From assembly GCF_002237755.1 (NCBI RefSeq), contig NZ_MWSJ01000015.1:1-64000 (forward strand): a DNA stretch of 64,000 nucleotides, in the 5' to 3' direction. Both the position numbers and the translations under genes were made by a program. How positions within the stretch are numbered: the first letter of the stretch is position 1; each line of letters opens with the position of its first letter. Shown here piece by piece: positions 7,585 to 17,001 of this stretch. The notes under the pieces were generated by a model, which searched no databases, was not told the origin of the DNA, and was given only the letters and a program-made list of their open reading frames with translations. This DNA is from Lysinibacillus sp. KCTC 33748 (GTDB taxonomy: Bacteria; Bacillota; Bacilli; Bacillales_A; Planococcaceae).

Positions 7585-10500
7585 ATGAAAATAAATCAAT
7601 TAATCGCTAACAATATTAACCGATTAAATGTCGACTTGCCGGAAGATCAATCATTAGGAATTGCTGGATTGTCCGGATCTGGTAAAACTACATTTTGCCA
7701 AGCAATTGGTGAAGAATCAAAAAAGCGTCTCGTTTCTTTATTACCAAAGGCTGAATATCAGTATTTATTCCCGTATATAATGGAAACGAATTTTAGTGCC
7801 ATTAAGATGGAAGAAATGCCTTTAGTCCTTTTTCTCGGGAAATCATCCATTTCTGCCAATCCACGTTCGACGGTTGGTACTCATACCGGCGTTTTTAAAG
7901 AGATTCGTGAAAAGCTGGCAAATAAATTTGATCTTTCGCCAGAAGTTTTTTCCTTTAATAATGCATTAGGCTGGTGTCCTGCTTGTAAAGGGCGTGGTAC
8001 GACTAAAAATGTCGAATGTAAAAAGTGTGAGGGTAAGCGCTATAATCCAGAGGTTGAGCAATATAAGTTTGAATTATGGGATCAACCACATAGTATTTCC
8101 GATATTAACAACTTGAGTATTGAAGCGATTTATTCCCTTTCAGAGGAATTAGCGATTAGCGAAGAAAGACAACGTATTCTCACAAATATTATCCAAATGA
8201 ATATTGGTTACTTAACGTTAAATCGAATTATGGGGACTCTGTCAGGTGGGGAATTAACACGACTGTACTTGGCAGAATTTATGGCAGCTAGTGAAAATAC
8301 GGTCATTATTATAGATGAAATTTCTGTTGGTCTTGATCATCAAACGCTGTTGAAAATTTTAGAGCAGATTAAACAATTGGGCTATAAAAACCAAATTTGG
8401 CTTATTGATCATTCTGATACAGTGCTAGATACAGCGGATGAGCAACTGTTCTTTGGACCTGGCAGTGGGAAATATGGCGGTAAAATTGTCGAAGTATCAC
8501 CACGTCCAGAACCAGTCTTTTGGGAACGAAATCAGGTAATGCCTACAGACTATTATCAATTTCATGATCTTTACTGCCGTAATATTGAAATGGCTGACAT
8601 TCAGATTCCTAAAAATAGACTCGTAACCGTTACTGGTGAGTCCGGTTGTGGGAAATCGACCCTTGTCAATGAGTGTATCGCTAAGGATTTCCAAAAACGA
8701 TATCCGAAAGATAAATTGGTTATGGTAGGACAAGACCGCAACCAATCGATTACTAGCCGATCAACAGTTGCTACGTTTCTTGATATTAAAAAGAAAATGA
8801 CGAAATACAGTGACGAAATTGATGATATTTTCCAACGTTCCATTGAGGACATTATCGATGAGCTTCCAAATGAAGACATCGCTCATAAACGCTTAAGTTT
8901 ATTAATTAAGCTGGGACTTGGTTATTTGACGTTAGAAAGAAAAACACAATCCTTATCAACAGGTGAATTTCAATGCGTTCATTTAGTGTCTGAGCTGTTT
9001 TCGAATGCAAGAAACCCCCATACTTTATTTATTTTTGATGAGCCTTCCAAAGGTTTATCACAAAATATTTTAAACCAATTCATTGATAGTGTTAGGGATA
9101 TTTTGCAAGATGAATCTGTCTCTATCATGATGATTGAACATAATGCCTATATGATGGAAAGCTCCGATTTCATCGTCGATTTTGGTAAAAGACAGCCGGA
9201 ACCTGTTCGACATCTTGATGTTGTCAGTCATGATGATTATTTTAGTCAACATAACAAACCAAATAGTGTAGTTCCATTGCATATATCTTCAACTCTAAAC
9301 TCTAAAAATGGTATTCATTACTTAGAAGAGAATCATATTAGCTATTTTAAAAATGCCGAAAACATTTACAAAGGTGGTATTTTAAAAAGCTTATCATCGA
9401 TGGCCCGATTAATTTATGGTGAATACGAATCTGCAACTATTGCTCCTGTCGTCGCCAGTGATCTAGAAAGACACTTGTATAGTCAGTATAGTTTTTTATA
9501 TGAAATAGGTGGTCTCATCAACCATATTGTGGCGTCACATCCGAAGAATAAAGATACAAGAAGCTTCGATTTCTTTAGTCAGGAAAATCATTGCCCAAGC
9601 TGTTCTGGCCGCCTGCAAATTGAAAAATTTGATTTTGATTTGGTCATTCAAGACAAAACAGTGCCATTTTGGGATGGCTTATTACATCCAGACGTGATGG
9701 AAGTATTAAACTATTATCAATATCCGAAATTGGAATTCCTGTTTGATGAGATTAAAAATGAACTGGGTCAAGATATTAGTAAAAGCTACAATGACATGAC
9801 AGCAGAAGAAAGACATACATTCCTTTATGGTTATTGGGAAAAATCATTTTATGATAAAGCAACGAAGTCTTCGAAAAAATGGGAAGGGTTTAATTTGATC
9901 CTTGGACGTTATATGGTGATTTCGAAATCGATTATTAAAGAGCAAATGAAAGCATCGAAAGAGATGATTGCCTGTCCGATCTGTCAAGGAGCGGTGTTAA
10001 ACCATAAGAAACCACTAACATTTGAGGACACTGATATTCGTGAGCTTATTCATCAACCGATTGATCAGGTTATAAAAACGATTGGCAATTTACCAGAGCT
10101 TGAAAAGCTAAAATCAATTGTCGGCGGTGATATGACACTTACAGAAGATGTCTCCTTACTTCCTAGAGAAACACAAGTGTCGTTGAAAATGCTGGAATTA
10201 GAACTCGCAAGCTTTGCTGGATATGAAATAGTCCTCCAAAATGTTTTACCATTCTGGGACAAAATAAAAGATAATATCGAAGCCATTAGCAGCAATAATC
10301 AAGTTACAATTTGTGATTTCGCCCATATTGACGAAACGAGAGAAGCCATTATTGATCAGTATTTCACGAATGGAAAATACAAAAAATTAACGTATGTTTA
10401 TGAAGCATTTGGCTATAAAAAAATTGTTACACAAATTAATAAAATTAAAGCAAATCATAAATGTCCATTCTGTAGTGGGAAGAAAGTCATTTCAGAAGAT

Positions 10501-10755
10501 AATCTCCATGATGGTGTTTATAAATTATCGGTACCATGTGTTCGTTGCTATGAAAGTGGCATCAATGATGAAGGACGTAAGGAAATTGTCGATGGCGTAG
10601 ACGTGCAAACATGGCTAACCGGCAAAGTAAGCAATGTTGTGGCTGAAAACTTACGAACGGAGGCTGTTGCTAATATCCCTATTTTCAATCGTATTCGAGA
10701 GTTAAATAAACGAGAGATGATGGCGGTTTACCAATGCCTTGAGCAAAATAACTAA
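7585..10755 (+). CDS. UvrA-like tandem ATPase, atypical paralogue
   Basis: This 1056-residue protein has two ABC-type sites. The first has Walker A GLSGSGKTT (28-36), signature LSGGE (about 220) and a Walker B with VIIIDEIS rather than DEP. The second has GESGCGKST (about 351), LSTGEFQ (about 458) and LFIFDEPSKGLS (about 485). Cysteine pairs fit zinc modules: CPAC...CKKC (132-150), CPSC (about 670), CPIC (about 797), CPFC...CVRC (about 960-988). Housekeeping UvrA ends soon after its second ATPase, whereas here about 480 residues follow. That points to a diverged UvrA2/drug-resistance-type paralogue rather than the repair enzyme. ATG 7585 is chosen for GGAGAG upstream. Confidence 0.8.
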   Translation: MKINQLIANNINRLNVDLPEDQSLGIAGLSGSGKTTFCQAIGEESKKRLVSLLPKAEYQYLFPYIMETNFSAIKMEEMPLVLFLGKSSISANPRSTVGTHTGVFKEIREKLANKFDLSPEVFSFNNALGWCPACKGRGTTKNVECKKCEGKRYNPEVEQYKFELWDQPHSISDINNLSIEAIYSLSEELAISEERQRILTNIIQMNIGYLTLNRIMGTLSGGELTRLYLAEFMAASENTVIIIDEISVGLDHQTLLKILEQIKQLGYKNQIWLIDHSDTVLDTADEQLFFGPGSGKYGGKIVEVSPRPEPVFWERNQVMPTDYYQFHDLYCRNIEMADIQIPKNRLVTVTGESGCGKSTLVNECIAKDFQKRYPKDKLVMVGQDRNQSITSRSTVATFLDIKKKMTKYSDEIDDIFQRSIEDIIDELPNEDIAHKRLSLLIKLGLGYLTLERKTQSLSTGEFQCVHLVSELFSNARNPHTLFIFDEPSKGLSQNILNQFIDSVRDILQDESVSIMMIEHNAYMMESSDFIVDFGKRQPEPVRHLDVVSHDDYFSQHNKPNSVVPLHISSTLNSKNGIHYLEENHISYFKNAENIYKGGILKSLSSMARLIYGEYESATIAPVVASDLERHLYSQYSFLYEIGGLINHIVASHPKNKDTRSFDFFSQENHCPSCSGRLQIEKFDFDLVIQDKTVPFWDGLLHPDVMEVLNYYQYPKLEFLFDEIKNELGQDISKSYNDMTAEERHTFLYGYWEKSFYDKATKSSKKWEGFNLILGRYMVISKSIIKEQMKASKEMIACPICQGAVLNHKKPLTFEDTDIRELIHQPIDQVIKTIGNLPELEKLKSIVGGDMTLTEDVSLLPRETQVSLKMLELELASFAGYEIVLQNVLPFWDKIKDNIEAISSNNQVTICDFAHIDETREAIIDQYFTNGKYKKLTYVYEAFGYKKIVTQINKIKANHKCPFCSGKKVISEDNLHDGVYKLSVPCVRCYESGINDEGRKEIVDGVDVQTWLTGKVSNVVAENLRTEAVANIPIFNRIRELNKREMMAVYQCLEQNN

Positions 10756-10786
10756 AGTAAGCCATATATTTTAAGAAAGTCACTTC

Positions 10787-10825
10787 AAAAACTCATTTGC
10801 AATAATAAATGCAAATGAGTTTTTA
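10787..10825 (+). terminator. Terminator of the UvrA-like gene
   Basis: A 15-bp stem (AAAAACTCATTTGCA with its complement) ends in a T run. Confidence 0.85.
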
Positions 10826-10883
10826 TGTTATCCTGAGAAAGAGCTTGTAAAAAAGTTAGTAGAATAAAAGGGGAAAGATAGGA

Positions 10884-11570
10884 ATGACAGAATTGATGGT
10901 CTGGAAAAATAATGCTCAAGGGCATCGTTTTATAGCTTCATTTAGCGGAGGAAAGGATAGTGTCTTAGCTTTATATAAAGCTATGCAGGTTGGAGAAGCG
11001 GTTGGACTAATCGTTATGATGGAGGAAGAAGGGAATCGTTCCAGATCTCATGGAATGCCTCCTGAACTCATACGTGCTCAAGCTAATTCTCTAGGTTTAC
11101 CGGTATATACGGCAGCAGCAAGCTGGACAGATTATGAAAAAGTATTTATGAACCTTTTAGAAAAAGCTAAAAATGAAGGTGCAGAAGTTTTAGTAACAGG
11201 TGACTTAGATATGCCTGAACATGGCTGCTGGCATGACAAAGTTACAAAGAATGCTGGTTTAAAGTTAGGCATGCCTTTATGGGAAATGGATCATCGTGAA
11301 GCCGTCGATGAATTTTTAAACCTAGGATTCGTTACAATCATAGTCACTGTTAATTTATCATTAGGCATGCGAGAGGACGATTTAGGGCGAACATTAACCC
11401 ACGAGTACGTGAAGGAGCTTGAAGCCCGCGGTATTGACCCTTGCGGGGAAGGTGGAGAATTCCATACTACAGTATTAGACGGACCAATTTTCAAACAGCC
11501 TATTCCAGTTCGTAAATGTGATGTTCTTAGAAGCGGAGAATATGCTTTTCTGCCTTTGGAATTAGATTAG
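10884..11570 (+). CDS. Dph6-like ATP pyrophosphatase (diphthine-ammonia ligase family)
   Basis: The 228-residue protein has the PP-loop SGGKDSVLAL (20-29) that binds ATP pyrophosphate, and the family C-terminal motif GEGGEFHTTVLDGP. In eukaryotes and archaea this family amidates diphthine on elongation factor 2. Bacteria lack diphthamide, so the bacterial members have an undefined substrate, presumably an adenylated carboxylate or carbonyl. The gene stands alone between two terminators. Confidence 0.88.
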   Translation: MTELMVWKNNAQGHRFIASFSGGKDSVLALYKAMQVGEAVGLIVMMEEEGNRSRSHGMPPELIRAQANSLGLPVYTAAASWTDYEKVFMNLLEKAKNEGAEVLVTGDLDMPEHGCWHDKVTKNAGLKLGMPLWEMDHREAVDEFLNLGFVTIIVTVNLSLGMREDDLGRTLTHEYVKELEARGIDPCGEGGEFHTTVLDGPIFKQPIPVRKCDVLRSGEYAFLPLELD

Positions 11571-11623
11571 ATTGTAGTAATGGTAGATTCGATATAGCAG
11601 TATTAAAACTGAATAAAAAATAT

Positions 11624-11662
11624 AAGAGCCTTACTACATTTTATTGTAGAAAGGCTCTTTCA
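11624..11662 (+). terminator. Rho-independent terminator
   Basis: AGAGCCTT pairs with AAGGCTCT, and an inner CTACA/TGTAG stem extends it. TTTC follows. Confidence 0.75.
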
Positions 11663-11785
11663 TGTTGTTTATTCCACACAATAAGTTAATTGAATAACGA
11701 TTTAATAAATCATCTAAATACTTATCTATATTGTATTTTTAACTCTTATATTTTTAAACAAGTATTACAATAAACTAATAGATAA

Positions 11786-12457
11786 TTAGTTAATCCATTG
11801 AACAACTTCTTCTCGACTTCGTCTTGATTTTTCACGGGCTGGTTCTTCAGATCGGTATCCGAACGCTGCCATAACCGATACACCAAATTTTTCACTATCT
11901 AATAATCCTTCATGTTCAAGCACTTCTGTTACTTTATCCATATTGAAACCTTCCATTGGACAAGAATCAATTCCGATTAATGCTGCGGCAGTTAACATAT
12001 TGCCAAGTGCAATATATGTTTGTTTGCTAGCCCAGTCAAATAATGCTCTTTCACTTTCATACAACTTAAAATCAAATTCTTGGAAGTTTGCATACGCCTT
12101 CGTCATATTCTCTACGACAGTTTCAGGTAGCTTTTTAACATTCTTAAATAGATTTTGTACATAATCAGAATCAGCTTTTGCATCTTTTCGAGCAAGAAAA
12201 ATTACTAAATGACTAGCGGTAGGAAGCTGACCTTGTCCTCCAAAACTAACTTCTTTTAATTTTTCTCTAATCTCCATATTTTGAATAACTAAAAATTTAT
12301 ACGGCTCAAATCCTAAAGAACTTGGTGATAGTCTACCTGTTTCTAAAATAAATTCGAAATCATCTTCTGAGATTTTTTTAGTTGGATCAAAAGCCTTCGT
12401 TGCATGTCGAAACATATATGCATTAATAATCTCTTGTTTTTTAATTGAATTGTTCAT
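11786..12457 (-). CDS. NAD(P)H-dependent nitroreductase-family oxidoreductase
   Basis: The 223-residue flavoprotein has the nitroreductase features FRHATKAFDPTK near the N-terminus (FMN phosphate contact), LSPSSLGFEPYKFLV, and DSCPMEGFN followed by a FGVSVMAAFGYR dinucleotide-side motif. Such FMN enzymes reduce nitroaromatics, quinones and related electrophiles as homodimers. Length and motifs match the NfsB/YfkO group. A GGAGAAGG site precedes the ATG. It is transcribed divergently from a LysR-type regulator 154 bp away, which is its likely regulator. Confidence 0.9.
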   Translation of the reverse strand: MNNSIKKQEIINAYMFRHATKAFDPTKKISEDDFEFILETGRLSPSSLGFEPYKFLVIQNMEIREKLKEVSFGGQGQLPTASHLVIFLARKDAKADSDYVQNLFKNVKKLPETVVENMTKAYANFQEFDFKLYESERALFDWASKQTYIALGNMLTAAALIGIDSCPMEGFNMDKVTEVLEHEGLLDSEKFGVSVMAAFGYRSEEPAREKSRRSREEVVQWIN

Positions 12458-12611
12458 ACTTATTTACCGCCTTCTCCAAATTTTTGTACACCCTAACCAA
12501 CTTTTATAATTGGTTACTGGATAAATTGTAATTGATGATGTTAGTTTAGTAAAATAGATATAAATGAATGAAACGTTCAATAAAAGTGAACGTAAAAAGG
12601 AGAAGAATTAC

Positions 12612-13481
12612 ATGGAGCTTCGTCATCTTATGACTTTTAAAATGATAGTAGAGAAAGGTGGTTTTAAAAAAGCAGCCGATCAACTTGGATATGCGCAATC
12701 CTCTGTGACAAATCATATTAAAGAATTGGAAGAGGAACTAAACCAGCCTTTATTTGATCGCTTAGGGAAAAAGGTGATCCTTACTAATTTCGGAAAAGAG
12801 TTTTACCCTTATGCCATAAAAATTATGGATCTCTATACGGAAATTAAAGAAAAGGCAAACCGATTTGGTGAGCCAACAGGAAGTTTGACTATTGGGGCTT
12901 CAGAAGCCTTAACAAGCTACCGATTACCTCAAATTTTATTGGATTATAAAGAAAGATACCCCGAGGTGAACTTATCGATCACTTCTATTAACTATCGAAA
13001 TATTCCTTTAGAACTTCAACAAGGAAATATTGATTTGGCGTTAGTAATTAAAAAGAATGATTGGAAAGAAAAAGATTTACACAGTGAACAAATTAAACAA
13101 GAACCAATGGTACTAATTACACCTTTAAAAGATAAACAAAAAGGAAACAGTAAGACCGTTCTTTATTCAGAACAAAATTGCACGTATAAAAGTATATTTA
13201 ATGAGTATCTTTCAGAGTTTCAAATTGAGATTGAGGGAAGTGTAGATTTTGCAAGTTTAGAACCTATTAAGCAATGTGTTATGAATGGGCTCGGTATTTC
13301 TATGCTTCCTTATTTCACTGTAAAAAATGAGTTAGATAATCAGTTATTAAACGGGAAGATAATCAAAGATGAACAATACGCAATTTCTACATTTGTTACG
13401 TATCATAAAGATAAATGGGTTTCTCCAGCGATGGAGAGTATGATCGATTTAATCCAGTCTTATTCTAAGTATTGGGATTGA
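12612..13481 (+). CDS. LysR-family transcriptional regulator
   Basis: A 289-residue LTTR. The N-terminal winged helix (MELRHLMTFKMIVEKGGF, AADQLGYAQSSVTNHIKELE) is followed by a periplasmic-binding-like effector domain (LTIGASEALTSYRLPQIL, GNIDLALVI, NGLGISMLPYF). ATG 12612 is chosen because AAAAAGGAG lies just upstream, although the frame is open to 12564. It is divergent from the nitroreductase, the classic LTTR arrangement, so it probably activates that gene in response to an oxidised or electrophilic compound. Confidence 0.92.
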   Translation: MELRHLMTFKMIVEKGGFKKAADQLGYAQSSVTNHIKELEEELNQPLFDRLGKKVILTNFGKEFYPYAIKIMDLYTEIKEKANRFGEPTGSLTIGASEALTSYRLPQILLDYKERYPEVNLSITSINYRNIPLELQQGNIDLALVIKKNDWKEKDLHSEQIKQEPMVLITPLKDKQKGNSKTVLYSEQNCTYKSIFNEYLSEFQIEIEGSVDFASLEPIKQCVMNGLGISMLPYFTVKNELDNQLLNGKIIKDEQYAISTFVTYHKDKWVSPAMESMIDLIQSYSKYWD

Positions 13482-13580
13482 TTTGATTTATATAGCTACT
13501 GATGATACCGTCAAGTAGCTGAATATTTAGGTGTTTTTTTACTGTCTATTACTAAAAATTTTGAGTAACTAAACTTTTAA

Positions 13581-13607
13581 AAGGGTCACTGGCGGAAAGT
13601 GACCCTT
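13581..13607 (-). terminator. GGGTCACT hairpin
   Basis: AAGGGTCACT and AGTGACCCTT form a strong stem downstream of both the LysR gene and the minus-strand YjcZ-like gene. The T-richer flank is on the minus strand. A closely similar hairpin opens the repeat at 55119. A second 11-bp stem (GTATAGGATTA and complement) lies at 13621-13649. Confidence 0.6.
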
Positions 13608-13678
13608 AAGAATGGGAGGTGTATAGGATTAGTTTGTATAATCCTATACATTTTGATTATGAAAGGTGGAATTTGCTA

Positions 13679-13789
13679 TTAGCAATAACCTATAAAACTA
13701 GTACCGACAATAATCAATAGAATGAATAGAACAACGATTAGCGCAAATCTTGAACCTGAACCGTAATCACTACCGCTATATTCAGACAT
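13679..13789 (-). CDS. YjcZ-like sporulation-associated small membrane protein, 36 residues
   Basis: A very short minus-strand gene with an AAAGGAGGG ribosome site. The product is a polar Gly/Ser/Tyr-rich head ([13 protein letters not shown]), one hydrophobic helix ([20 protein letters not shown]) and a terminal Cys. This layout, and the [15 protein letters not shown] core in particular, is the signature of the YjcZ/YtrI-like small spore protein family of Bacillales. The family is expressed late in sporulation or germination; its function is unknown. Confidence 0.85.
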   Translation of the reverse strand: MSEYSGSDYGSGSRFALIVVLFILLIIVGTSFIGYC

Positions 13790-13799
13790 AGTAATTTCC

Positions 13800-14180
13800 C
13801 TCCTTTCAATATTCTATAATATGTATCGTTGATAAATGTATTTGCGGTATTTATCTCTTAAAACATAAAAATAAATATCCAGAGAATAATAATAAGATGA
13901 TTTAATTCTTCACCTGTGAAAATATATATTTCTTTTGCACCCTTAAACAAATTTTAAGTAGAAGTAGGTGTAGGGGAATGGCTTCATCCACTGCAATGAA
14001 ACGGCTATATCGGTGGTAATCAATAAACGATTAGTGAAAGCCCCCAGTAAAAAAACGTGCCAAACATGAGTAATAGATTAGAAAAAAGATTTTTTTTACT
14101 TTATATAAACACAAGGTAGATTCATTTTCTTAATATTTTGTATAATAACACTATTCGGTTTTATTTCGAAAGGGGAAACT
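13800..14180. other. Intergenic region with the MFS promoter
   Basis: About 380 bp without a supported ORF. A TATAAT at 14141-14146 is a plausible -10 box for the MFS gene. The sequence just upstream of the YjcZ-like gene (13800-13870) should hold that gene's promoter, but no sigma-A match is clear, in line with a sporulation sigma factor. Confidence 0.4.
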
Positions 14181-15383
14181 ATGATGCAAGGTTCTTGGAG
14201 AGCATTGGTATGGATTGGATTGTCAGAATTATGTGCTTTAAGCTTATGGTATAGTGCATCGGTGATCGCGCCCGAACTAATTACTATTTGGGAACTTGGC
14301 TCTAATTCAGAAGCTTGGCTTTCTGCTTCTATTCCTATTGGATTTGTTATAGGTGCATTGTTTAGTTCCTATTTTGGGGTAGCTGACCGATTTAATCCTC
14401 GAAAGGTTTTTGCCATTTCTGCCTTTCTAGGTGCACTTTTAAATACCTTGCTAATACTAGTCGATTCTGGCTTTTTCGGTATTCTCCTTAGGATTTTAAC
14501 TGGCATAACCCTCGCAGGTGTTTACCCAATAGCAGTAAAAATGTTATCACAATGGTTTCCCGAAAAACGTGGGTTTGCTATCGGCATCTTAATCGCGGCA
14601 TTAACTTTAGGATCATCATTGCCGCATTTTGTTGTGATGTTCTTTTCTTCATTAAGCTGGAAACTCGTGATCATTTGTAGTTCGGTATTGGCTCTTTTAT
14701 CGGCTATTATAGTTACTTTCATGTTAGAAGACGCTCCCGTAACACCCCAAAAAACACCATTCTCGTTCAAGTTAATAAAAAAAGTAATGTTGAATAAACC
14801 AGTAATGCTTGCGAACTACGGTTATTTTGGCCATATGTGGGAATTGTACGCGATGTGGACATGGCTCCCTGCTTTTTTGACAGCTAGTTTTATTATCAAT
14901 TCATCTGAAACGCCTTATTGGTTTATTGCATTATCCTCATTTATGTCAATAGGAATTGCAGGAGGGGTTGGGTGTGTAGTTGGTGGACTCATCTCCGATA
15001 AAATCGGAAGAGCCAATTTAACGATTATTTCTATGGTGATTAGTGCTATATGCTCTATAGTAATAGGTTTTACTTATGGACAATCGATTTGGTTAACGCT
15101 CATCATTTCTATAATTTGGGGGATGTCTGTCATATCCGATTCCGCCCAATTTTCTGCAGCAGTCTCAGAAATAGCCGAAGTTGAATATGTAGGTACTGCC
15201 CTTACTTTTCAAATGTGTATTGGTTTCCTAGTTACTATATTTTCAATTAATCTCATCCCTATAATTCAAAGAATCATTGGTTGGGAATGGGTCTTTACTA
15301 TATTGGCGATTGGACCGATTTTGGGCATACTATCGATGGTCAAATATAGACGATACGAATTCAATGGGAAACGCGAGAATTAA
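14181..15383 (+). CDS. MFS transporter, 12 TM
   Basis: The 400-residue protein has about twelve hydrophobic helices and MFS motifs: the loop 2-3 motif FGVADRFNPRKV (degenerate GxxxDRxGRR) and its second-half equivalent GGLISDKIGRANL. An N-terminal ALSLWYSASVIAPEL segment is typical of the cyanate/nitrate (CynX/NarK-like) clade, so a small anion or drug is likely. It has an AAAGGGG site and stands alone. The substrate cannot be inferred from its neighbours. Confidence 0.88.
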   Translation: MMQGSWRALVWIGLSELCALSLWYSASVIAPELITIWELGSNSEAWLSASIPIGFVIGALFSSYFGVADRFNPRKVFAISAFLGALLNTLLILVDSGFFGILLRILTGITLAGVYPIAVKMLSQWFPEKRGFAIGILIAALTLGSSLPHFVVMFFSSLSWKLVIICSSVLALLSAIIVTFMLEDAPVTPQKTPFSFKLIKKVMLNKPVMLANYGYFGHMWELYAMWTWLPAFLTASFIINSSETPYWFIALSSFMSIGIAGGVGCVVGGLISDKIGRANLTIISMVISAICSIVIGFTYGQSIWLTLIISIIWGMSVISDSAQFSAAVSEIAEVEYVGTALTFQMCIGFLVTIFSINLIPIIQRIIGWEWVFTILAIGPILGILSMVKYRRYEFNGKREN

Positions 15384-15467
15384 TGGATAAGAAATTGTTA
15401 TTTTCATCAACAGGAAACGGTGATTGAATCTACATATTATACATTGGTACCAAGAGAATAGTTTTTA

Positions 15468-15497
15468 AGTCAGTACAAATTAGTACTGGCTTTTTTA
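15468..15497 (+). terminator. Terminator of the MFS gene
   Basis: AGTCAGTAC pairs with GTACTGGCT, followed by six T residues. Confidence 0.8.
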
Positions 15498-15544
15498 ATG
15501 GAGGGAGGGCATATGAAATGGTATTGCCTCAAAGTAAAAGAACG

Positions 15545-15580
15545 AAAAAAGGCATCTCATCCATGGATGAAACACCTTTT
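15545..15580 (-). terminator. Terminator of the NlpC/P60-SLH gene
   Basis: On the minus strand AAAAGG...TTCATCC pairs with GGATGAG...CCTTTT across a small internal loop, then T residues follow. It lies eight bases past the stop codon. Confidence 0.75.
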
Positions 15581-15587
15581 CATAAAG

Positions 15588-16493
15588 TTATTGAGCTGCT
15601 CGTTGGATAAAGGCGTCTAATTGTACTAGTGTGACATTGTCATTTACTCCGAAAGTATTGTCACCTTTACCAACCGTAATTTTATTAGAAGCAAGAATAG
15701 ATACATAACTGTAAGCCCAATGCGAACTTGGAACATCAACGAATTGTACTGCTGTTCCTTGTTGTTTTAAACGGAATGCTTCCACTAAAACTTTTGATAA
15801 TTGACCACGTGTCATCGGAGAACCTGGATTGAATTTTCCGTTTTGATCACCCGTAAAAACGCCGATTTTTCTAAGTGCTTCTGCAGCACCCGCATATTTA
15901 GACGATGGTGTTATATCTGGAAAACTTGAATTAGTGTTACTAGTATCTAACTTTAACTGCTTAGCTAGTTTAAGAGCTACCTCTCCACGTGATGCATAAA
16001 CGCTAAAGTCGATTTCTGCATCTTTTACTTCTCCTTCAGAGAAGTTTGCTACGCGTTTTGCCCCTACGTAACGAGATCCCCAGTAATAAGGATCATTAAG
16101 TTTGTCGATTTTTACTCCAGAACTTGTAGTAGCTGAAATAAAATTGCTGTCACCTATGTATATGCCAACATGGGAAACGCCGCTTCCCGAAGTATTAAAG
16201 AATACAAGATCTCCAGACTTTAACTGAGCTTTCGCAATCGAAGTACCTTGCTGATATTGAGAACTCGATGTACGTTGTAGTGAAATACCTAACTTAGAAT
16301 AAACGATTTGTGTATATGCTGAGCAATCTACACCTGTCTTAATATCCGTTCCTCCATATTGATAAGGTACACCTATATATGATTTTGCTGTATTCGTTAA
16401 ATCTTCTACTGTTGCTGCTTTCGCATCATGAACACCCATGCCTGTGAAAAACATAAACGATGCAAAAATGGGAAGTAACCATTTTTTCTTCAT
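15588..16493 (-). CDS. Secreted NlpC/P60 peptidoglycan hydrolase with SLH domains
   Basis: The 301-residue precursor has a Sec signal peptide (MKKKWLLPIFASFMFF...AKA, cleavage near residue 26). An NlpC/P60 cysteine peptidase domain follows with catalytic Cys57 (VDCSAY) and His108 (VSHVGIYIGD), then two to three S-layer-homology segments (SRGEVALKLAKQL, MTRGQLSKVLVEAF, SSHWAYSYVSILA). SLH domains bind pyruvylated wall polymers, so this is a surface-anchored gamma-D-Glu-diamino-acid endopeptidase that trims peptidoglycan stems. An AAAGGAG site supports the start. It is typical of Lysinibacillus/Solibacillus-type cells with S-layers. Confidence 0.93.
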   Translation of the reverse strand: MKKKWLLPIFASFMFFTGMGVHDAKAATVEDLTNTAKSYIGVPYQYGGTDIKTGVDCSAYTQIVYSKLGISLQRTSSSQYQQGTSIAKAQLKSGDLVFFNTSGSGVSHVGIYIGDSNFISATTSSGVKIDKLNDPYYWGSRYVGAKRVANFSEGEVKDAEIDFSVYASRGEVALKLAKQLKLDTSNTNSSFPDITPSSKYAGAAEALRKIGVFTGDQNGKFNPGSPMTRGQLSKVLVEAFRLKQQGTAVQFVDVPSSHWAYSYVSILASNKITVGKGDNTFGVNDNVTLVQLDAFIQRAAQ

Positions 16494-17001
16494 GTAAACT
16501 TACTCCTTTCAAAAAGCTTTCAGTTTTTAATAAAGTAAGAATAGCATGAAACAGCCATGAGTTATTTTTCAATCATATTACCGATTACCGTTAAACAGCA
16601 AAATTGAAACCTTATTTTTAAATGTGTAAAACTTCTGCAATAATCATGGGCAATTTTACTAAAAATATTTTAAATAAATGGTTATAGAGGGTTTAAAGGG
16701 TTAATTTAGCGGTTCCATCCAACATAAAAACGTTAAGTGATTCATTGCTTTTCCACATATAATCCAATCTAGTGCTTTATGGCACTGTTGTCCTTTTTAG
16801 TTTATCGCCTCGTTTAATAGCTAGATTTTTATACTTATATACGAAGACTTTCTTTACGAGCTAGTTCACAAAGGGGGAAAAAGCAACTTTCATCCCCATT
16901 GTATTTTCATAAAGACAATTGGACATTCTCCATAAATTTTTCATATTTTTTATTTATACTAAATAATTGATGTGTTTAATTAAATAAGGAAGGATTGGTG
17001 A
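16494..17001. other. Intergenic region, divergent promoters
   Basis: About 500 bp between the SLH hydrolase and ccdA, with no ORF that has a ribosome site. It must carry both divergent promoters, but no -35/-10 pair is convincing by eye. Confidence 0.4.

Noticed and set aside
15513..15620. 35-codon plus-strand ORF with a GGAGGGAGGG site
   Set aside because: It overlaps the terminator and 3' end of the minus-strand NlpC/P60-SLH gene, and its composition is explained as antisense of that sequence.
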